Position numbers and translations under genes: made by a program
The notes under the pieces: generated by a model
Told to the model about the DNA's origin: nothing
Databases searched by the model: none
Seen by the model: only the letters and a program-made list of their open reading frames with translations
Part shown: in pieces, positions 59,731 to 64,000 of the stretch
Layout of the letters: each line of letters begins with the position of its first letter
How positions within the stretch are numbered: the stretch's first letter is position 1
From: Ruminococcoides intestinihominis
GTDB taxonomy: Bacteria; Bacillota; Clostridia; Oscillospirales; Acutalibacteraceae
Assembly (NCBI RefSeq): GCF_040096285.1
Contig: NZ_JBBMEY010000007.1
Coordinates: 1 to 64,000, forward strand
Reading direction: 5' to 3'
Length of the DNA stretch: 64,000 bases

Positions 59731-60459
59731 TTACTGTTCTTCTGTTAAGTCAGGTAACTGTAAGCAATATTCGTAAAAATCCTTTAGGCTACCTTGCTTA
59801 TAACCACTAATATCAACATTATCTCTGTTAATAAGGTCATCGGTAACAAGGAATGTTTCCATACCGATTGTAGCAGATATCATATCTTCTCTAACATCAT
59901 TACCAACCATCAAAGTTTCTTCCGGTTTACATTTTGCCATTTCACAAGTTTCAATAAAGTACTTTGGGTTTGGCTTACAATACTTTGAATTTTCATATGT
60001 AGTAATTACAGAAAAATCGTTTTTATCAAGACCTGCCCACTTTACTCGTCTTTCTGTTGCGATTTTTGGGAAGAATGGGTTTGTTGCCATTACTGTGTTA
60101 TAACCTTTTCTTCTAACCTCATCAACAATTTTTCTTGAATATGGGTTTACTGTTGTAGCCTCTTTTGTTAGGATAAATTCGTTTTCGTAGTAACCGTTAA
60201 ACATAGGAATATCGTTGATAATCTCAGGTCCAACCATTGTTGCAACCTTGTTCCAAAAGCACATTTTGTTTGACATAGCACCTTGGTTTTGATACATAGC
60301 CTCCATACCACCAAGTAATGCTTTTCGTAATGTTTCAGGACTCATTTCTATATAAGGGCATACTGCCTCTGCCATTGAAGAAAAATAAAGTTTCATAAAC
60401 TTTTTCATATCCATAGGAAGCATAGTTCCATCCAAATCTAAGAATATATTTTTAATCAT
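59731..60459 (-). CDS. HAD-superfamily hydrolase
   Basis: 242 aa. The HAD motif I 'FLDLDGTML' (nucleophile Asp 8) is at the start, 'VMATNPFF' is in the motif II region, and Lys and 'VGNDVREDM' (motif IV) follow. An alpha-helical cap of about 80 residues suggests subfamily I with a phosphoglycolate-phosphatase-like cap. The substrate is unknown. It follows the ClC gene by 23 bases and is probably cotranscribed with it. Confidence 0.88.
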   Translation of the reverse strand: MIKNIFLDLDGTMLPMDMKKFMKLYFSSMAEAVCPYIEMSPETLRKALLGGMEAMYQNQGAMSNKMCFWNKVATMVGPEIINDIPMFNGYYENEFILTKEATTVNPYSRKIVDEVRRKGYNTVMATNPFFPKIATERRVKWAGLDKNDFSVITTYENSKYCKPNPKYFIETCEMAKCKPEETLMVGNDVREDMISATIGMETFLVTDDLINRDNVDISGYKQGSLKDFYEYCLQLPDLTEEQ

Positions 60460-60482
60460 CTATCTCTCTCCTTCTCCATAAA

Positions 60483-61751
60483 CTAATTTGCTTTCATATT
60501 AACATATTCTGCACGAAGCTTACTGTAAGCAAATCTCTGACTACTATAAATACTGTAATAGCCTGAAAGCATATAACTAATACAAACTGCCACAACATAA
60601 AAGGCAGTTCCTTCTCCACCAAATAGTTCTATGCTTAAAAGTATTGATGCAATAGGACAGTTTACAACACCACAAAATACTGCCACAATGCCAACTGCTG
60701 CACCGAATGTAGGGTCAAGTCCTAAATGTGCACCAATAGCACAACCAAATGTTGAACCAATAAACAAAGTAGGAACAATCTCGCCACCTTTAAAGCCGAT
60801 AGCCATTGTTACTGCTGTAAAAATCATTTTCAAAATAAAGTCATAGTAATTTGCATGACCTTCATTTACTGCTGTTACAATAGTCTTTGCACCAAGGCCT
60901 GTATATTCATCACCAAAAATCATAGCCAATGCTATAAAAATAACACCACCACACAACATTCTAATGTAGGGGTTTTTAAATAATTTGGTTAATCCTTCCT
61001 TAGTATATTTCATTATTAAACAGAAAAGAATACTAATAAAGGCACATAGAATTGCAAGTCCACCTGTTTGTAACATTGAAACAAGTGAAAGGTGTGGTAC
61101 TTTCGGTGGGTTGTAAGGCAAAGTAAAACCTTTGAACAAGTAGCTTATTGCATAGGCTACAAGACTTGATACAACACAAGGTACGAATGCTGAGTAGTAA
61201 AGCACACCAACGGCTATTACTTCCATAGCAAAGAAAGCAGCAGTTAATGGTGTACCGAAAAGTGCTGAGAATAAAGCACCCATACCACACATAACGGCAA
61301 CATTCATATCCTTTTGACTAAGTCTGAAAATTCTACCAACCTGAGCACCGATACTACCACCTAGCTGAAGTGCAGCACCTTCTCTACCGGCTGAACCACC
61401 AACCAAGTGAGTAAGAACTGTACTAATAAAAATCATAGGTGCAATAATAATAGGCACACCTTTTAGGTGTCTGATTGAATGTAATATTAAATTAGTACCA
61501 CCGTCACCTGAAAGTTTTGCTTTGTCATACATTAAAACAATCAGTAAACCAAGCACAGGCATTAAGAATAAAAGTGCCGGATACTGCTGGTGCAAATCTG
61601 TTACATAGGAAATACTTTTGTTAAAAACAACTCCTATAAATCCACCCAAAACCCCGGTGATGGAAGCAATGATAATCCACTTAACAAAAATTCCGGCGTA
61701 TAAGAAAATACGCATAATCTTCATTTTTGATATCCAAAAAAACTTTTTCAA
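60483..61751 (-). CDS. ClC-family anion channel/transporter
   Basis: 422 aa from a TTG with GGAG 8 bases ahead. About ten hydrophobic helices are expected. The gating-glutamate motif is 'GSAGREGAALQLGGS' and the C-terminal motif is 'GGEIVPTLFIGSTFG'. The usual first motif GSGIP is not found: the corresponding place reads 'SGDGGTNLI', and GREGP is GREGA. These differences recall the fluoride-exporting CLC-F branch but are not decisive. It lacks CBS domains. Its promoter is at 61773-61801. Confidence 0.88.
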   Translation of the reverse strand: MKKFFWISKMKIMRIFLYAGIFVKWIIIASITGVLGGFIGVVFNKSISYVTDLHQQYPALLFLMPVLGLLIVLMYDKAKLSGDGGTNLILHSIRHLKGVPIIIAPMIFISTVLTHLVGGSAGREGAALQLGGSIGAQVGRIFRLSQKDMNVAVMCGMGALFSALFGTPLTAAFFAMEVIAVGVLYYSAFVPCVVSSLVAYAISYLFKGFTLPYNPPKVPHLSLVSMLQTGGLAILCAFISILFCLIMKYTKEGLTKLFKNPYIRMLCGGVIFIALAMIFGDEYTGLGAKTIVTAVNEGHANYYDFILKMIFTAVTMAIGFKGGEIVPTLFIGSTFGCAIGAHLGLDPTFGAAVGIVAVFCGVVNCPIASILLSIELFGGEGTAFYVVAVCISYMLSGYYSIYSSQRFAYSKLRAEYVNMKAN

Positions 61752-61772
61752 ATTTTCATCTCCAATGGGACA

Positions 61773-61801
61773 ATTATACCACTAATATTAGGTATTATCA
61801 A
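61773..61801 (-). promoter_or_regulatory. Promoter of the ClC-HAD unit
   Basis: TTGATA (61796-61801) and a perfect TATAAT (61773-61778) on the minus strand with a 17-base spacer. The leader is only about 15 bases, so there is no room for a riboswitch. Confidence 0.75.
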
Positions 61802-61863
61802 TTATAAAAGTTAAAACCTTTAATTTTTTCAGTATTTATGCTATTATATAAAGGAAGATTAAT

Positions 61864-62802
61864 ATGAAAAAAATCGTACTTGTTGGCACAGGAATGGTAG
61901 GTATGAGCTTTGCTTATGCTTCCCTTAACCAAAATTTATGTGATGAGTTTGTGCTTATTGACATTAACAAAGAAAGAGCAATCGGTGAGGCTATGGACTT
62001 AAACCATGGTTTAGCCTTTTCAAATTCTTCAATGAAAATCTATTCAGGGGAATATACCCATTGTAGCAATGCAGACATTGTTGTAATTTGTGCCGGTGCT
62101 CCACAAAAAAGTGGAGAAAAACGACCTGAGTTACTAAAGAAAAATACAGAAGTTTTTAAGTCCATTGTTGCACCTGTATGCGAAAGTGGCTTTAAGGGAA
62201 TTTTCTTAGTTGCCACAAACCCTGTTGATGTTATGACAAGGGTTACTGCAAAAATCTCAGGATTTCCAAAGTCTAGAGTTTTTGGCACAGGTACAACCCT
62301 TGACTCAGCAAGACTTAGATACCTTCTAGGTGATTATTTTGGAATTAACCCAAGGAGTGTTCACGCATATGTTATGGGTGAACATGGTGACACAGAGTTT
62401 GTACCTTGGAGTCAGGCACTGTTATCCACAAAATTAGTTGATGATGTGCTACAGGATAATCCAAACACCTTTAAGAAAAGGGATATTGAGAGAATTGAGG
62501 CTGAGGTTAGAAACTCAGCTTACAAAATCATTGATGCAAAAGGTGCAACATACTATGGAATCGGTATGGCAATTGTGCAGATTTGTAGGGCAATTTTACA
62601 AAATGAAAATTCAGTTCTCACTGTTTCTTGTTGCTTAAACGGTTGTTACAATCAAGAAAAAATTTATGCCGGTACACCGGCTATAATAAACCAAAGTGGT
62701 GTAAAGTCACTTATTGAACTTTCACTAACTGATACAGAAATGAAAAAACTTCAAGAAAGTTGTGATGCTCTTGAAGATTACTTTAAAAGTATTAAGATGT
62801 AG
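61864..62802 (+). CDS. ldh: L-lactate dehydrogenase
   Basis: 312 aa. It reduces pyruvate to L-lactate with NADH and regenerates NAD+ in fermentation. 'LVGTGMVGMSFAYA' is the NAD motif, 'GTGTTLDSARLRY' is conserved, and 'GEHGDTEFVPWS' holds the catalytic His. The substrate loop reads 'APQKSGEKRPELL', with Gln rather than the Arg of malate dehydrogenases. It starts 8 bases ahead of the sirtuin gene, so the two are likely one transcript. Confidence 0.95.
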   Translation: MKKIVLVGTGMVGMSFAYASLNQNLCDEFVLIDINKERAIGEAMDLNHGLAFSNSSMKIYSGEYTHCSNADIVVICAGAPQKSGEKRPELLKKNTEVFKSIVAPVCESGFKGIFLVATNPVDVMTRVTAKISGFPKSRVFGTGTTLDSARLRYLLGDYFGINPRSVHAYVMGEHGDTEFVPWSQALLSTKLVDDVLQDNPNTFKKRDIERIEAEVRNSAYKIIDAKGATYYGIGMAIVQICRAILQNENSVLTVSCCLNGCYNQEKIYAGTPAIINQSGVKSLIELSLTDTEMKKLQESCDALEDYFKSIKM

Positions 62803-62810
62803 GTGGTATT

Positions 62811-63536
62811 ATGGAAAATATTGAGAAATTACAAGAAATAATCGATAATAGTAATAACATTGTTTTCTTTGGTGGTGCAGGTGTTAGCACAGAAAGTGGT
62901 ATTCCTGACTTTCGTTCTGTTGATGGGTTGTACAACTTAAAATACAAATACCCACCTGAACAAATTATCAGCCATACATTTTTCCAATATAAACCTGAAG
63001 AATTCTACAGATTTTACAAGGACAAAATGATGTGCCTAGATGCTAAACCTAACAAGGCACACACTTTCCTTGCTAAGTTAGAAGAAAAAGGAAAACTTTC
63101 TGCCGTTGTAACTCAGAACATTGATGGACTTCATCAAGCCGGTGGCAGTCATACTGTTTATGAGCTACACGGTAGCATACATAGAAACTACTGTACAAAG
63201 TGTCACGCATTTTATGATGCTGAATTTGTAAAGAACAGTAAAGGCCTTATTCCTAAATGTACAAAGTGTGGTGGAATTATCAAACCTGATGTTGTGCTAT
63301 ATGAAGAAGGTCTTGATGATGAAATCGTAACAAATGCAATTAATGCTATTTCTAACTGTGACACACTTATTATTGCAGGTACCAGCCTTGTGGTATATCC
63401 GGCAGCAAGTTTTATCAGATACTTTAAAGGCAATCACCTTGTACTGATTAATCTTAGCGAAACATCAGCTGACAAAATGGCTGACCTAGTTATTCACGGC
63501 AAAGTTGGAGAAGTACTATCTCAAATTAAAATTTAA
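62811..63536 (+). CDS. NAD-dependent protein deacylase (sirtuin)
   Basis: 241 aa, class U/III-like bacterial sirtuin. It removes acyl groups from lysines, consuming NAD+. Motifs 'GAGVSTESGIPDFRS', 'TQNIDGLHQAGG' (with catalytic His in 'ELHGS') and a Cys4 zinc site 'CTKC...CTKC' are present. It follows ldh with a GGTGG site. Its substrate set is unknown; a link to acyl-CoA or NAD status is inference from the family. Confidence 0.95.
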   Translation: MENIEKLQEIIDNSNNIVFFGGAGVSTESGIPDFRSVDGLYNLKYKYPPEQIISHTFFQYKPEEFYRFYKDKMMCLDAKPNKAHTFLAKLEEKGKLSAVVTQNIDGLHQAGGSHTVYELHGSIHRNYCTKCHAFYDAEFVKNSKGLIPKCTKCGGIIKPDVVLYEEGLDDEIVTNAINAISNCDTLIIAGTSLVVYPAASFIRYFKGNHLVLINLSETSADKMADLVIHGKVGEVLSQIKI

Positions 63537-63542
63537 TAAAAC

Positions 63543-63574
63543 AAATGCACTTTGAAAAAAGGCAAAGTACATTT
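63543..63574 (+). terminator. Weak hairpin after the sirtuin gene
   Basis: AAATGCACTTTG (63543-63554) and CAAAGTACATTT (63563-63574) form a 12-position stem with one mismatch. No clear T run follows, so termination here would be partial. Confidence 0.35.
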
Positions 63575-63629
63575 CATATATATAAACCTCACAAACTTTA
63601 TTGGAAAGAGAAAAGAAAGGGAGATTTAT

Positions 63630-64000
63630 ATGACAAACAAAATTCTTAATGGAATAAGAAAGATTAAGCCACTAAATATATTGGTGCTGACATTAGCCGG
63701 TATTATAAACGCCTTTGGTGTTACATTGTTTTTAGCACCGGTTAAGCTATATGACAGTGGTATTTCCGGTACATCAATGTTGATTTCACAAGTAACACCT
63801 GAATGGTGTAGCCTTTCTCTTATTCTTATTGTGCTGAATATTCCTATATTTTTATTTGGCTTAAAAAGAGAAGGTGCAAGTTTTACTTTTTACTCAATTT
63901 ACACCGTTATTATTTATTCTGTTTCAGCATACTTAATAACCGATGTGCTTCCTATTGATGTTAGCCTAGTATCACCACTAGCCGGTACAGATTTATTTTT
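63630..64000 (+). CDS. YitT-family membrane protein (cut by window edge)
   Basis: At least 123 aa are visible; the gene runs off the right edge. The start ATG has AAGGGAG ahead. Two to three hydrophobic spans are visible, and the 'ILVLTLAGIINAFGVTLFLAP' region (shortened) with 'DSGISGTSMLI' matches the N-terminal DUF161 part of YitT proteins. Function of the family is unknown; some members are linked to transport. Confidence 0.85.
   Translation, partial: MTNKILNGIRKIKPLNILVLTLAGIINAFGVTLFLAPVKLYDSGISGTSMLISQVTPEWCSLSLILIVLNIPIFLFGLKREGASFTFYSIYTVIIYSVSAYLITDVLPIDVSLVSPLAGTDLF

Noticed and set aside
61752..61863. Fluoride riboswitch upstream of the ClC gene
   Set aside because: The predicted transcript leader is about 15 bases and none of the conserved riboswitch sequence is present.
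1..64000. tRNA, rRNA, CRISPR or transposase genes
   Set aside because: None was recognised by eye on either strand; a covariance-model search would be needed to exclude small RNAs fully.

Overview
The window is AT-rich bacterial DNA with a Gram-positive, low-GC gene order: mraZ-rsmH-ftsL-pbp-mraY-ftsW-murG-murA-ftsQ-ftsZ, ylxM-ffh-rpsP-khpA, era-yqzL-recO-mutS2, and phoH-ybeY. TTG and GTG starts are common, TGA is a stop codon, and hairpin-plus-T terminators are abundant. The HPr-like sequence, a DUF6472-type small protein and the SpoVD-like PBP with PASTA domains point to a clostridial organism, most likely Oscillospiraceae/Ruminococcus-like. That placement is inference from family resemblance. 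No rRNA, tRNA, CRISPR array, phage or insertion sequence was seen.

Layout: 0.2-4.1 kb holds three tandem secreted fibronectin-III proteins on the minus strand. 4.2-6.8 kb is a pantothenate operon, panG-panB-panC. 7.0-19.0 kb is the division and cell-wall (dcw) cluster, read right to left from an MraZ-type promoter/operator at about 19.0 kb. It lacks murD, murE, murF and ftsA. 19.2-22.9 kb is a crh-like HPr gene, uvrC, rsmD, coaD and a coiled-coil protein. 23.2-28.8 kb is the ylxM-ffh-rpsP-khpA / rimM-trmD block, split by an oppositely oriented GT-C-type membrane gene. 29.1-34.9 kb (plus strand) is phoH-ybeY, era, yqzL-recO-mutS2. 35.8-51.3 kb is one long minus-strand surface-polysaccharide operon. 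It contains an initiating sugar-phosphate transferase, the four dTDP-rhamnose genes, an Alg13/Alg14-like split glycosyltransferase, rhamnosyltransferases, two pyruvyltransferase-family proteins, Wzy, Wzx, an Fe-S FrhB-like protein and a small Cys protein. 51.5-57 kb has alr, a small membrane protein, a Sfp-type PPTase and the TrkA/TrkH potassium system. 57-64 kb has a YARHG lipoprotein, NAD synthetase, a HAD phosphatase, a ClC transporter, L-lactate dehydrogenase, a sirtuin and a YitT protein cut by the window edge.

How it fits together: much of the window serves envelope growth. The dcw cluster makes and places peptidoglycan, alr supplies D-alanine, and the rhamnose/polysaccharide operon builds a lipid-linked glycan flipped by Wzx and polymerised by Wzy. 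The ffh, rimM, trmD, ybeY, era and rsmD genes serve translation, ribosome maturation and membrane targeting. At the right end nadE, ldh and the sirtuin all make or use NAD.

Most notable: the HPr-like protein has Arg at position 15 in place of the phosphorylatable His but keeps Ser46 (Crh-like). A 10-bp-periodic repeat ladder lies upstream of mraZ. The FtsQ carries a Tyr-Gly-Thr repeat tail. A membrane glycosyltransferase-like gene interrupts the rimM operon with back-to-back promoters. The Fn3 proteins form a tandem array with conserved front ends and diverged back ends. No clearly new multi-gene system was proven from sequence alone.
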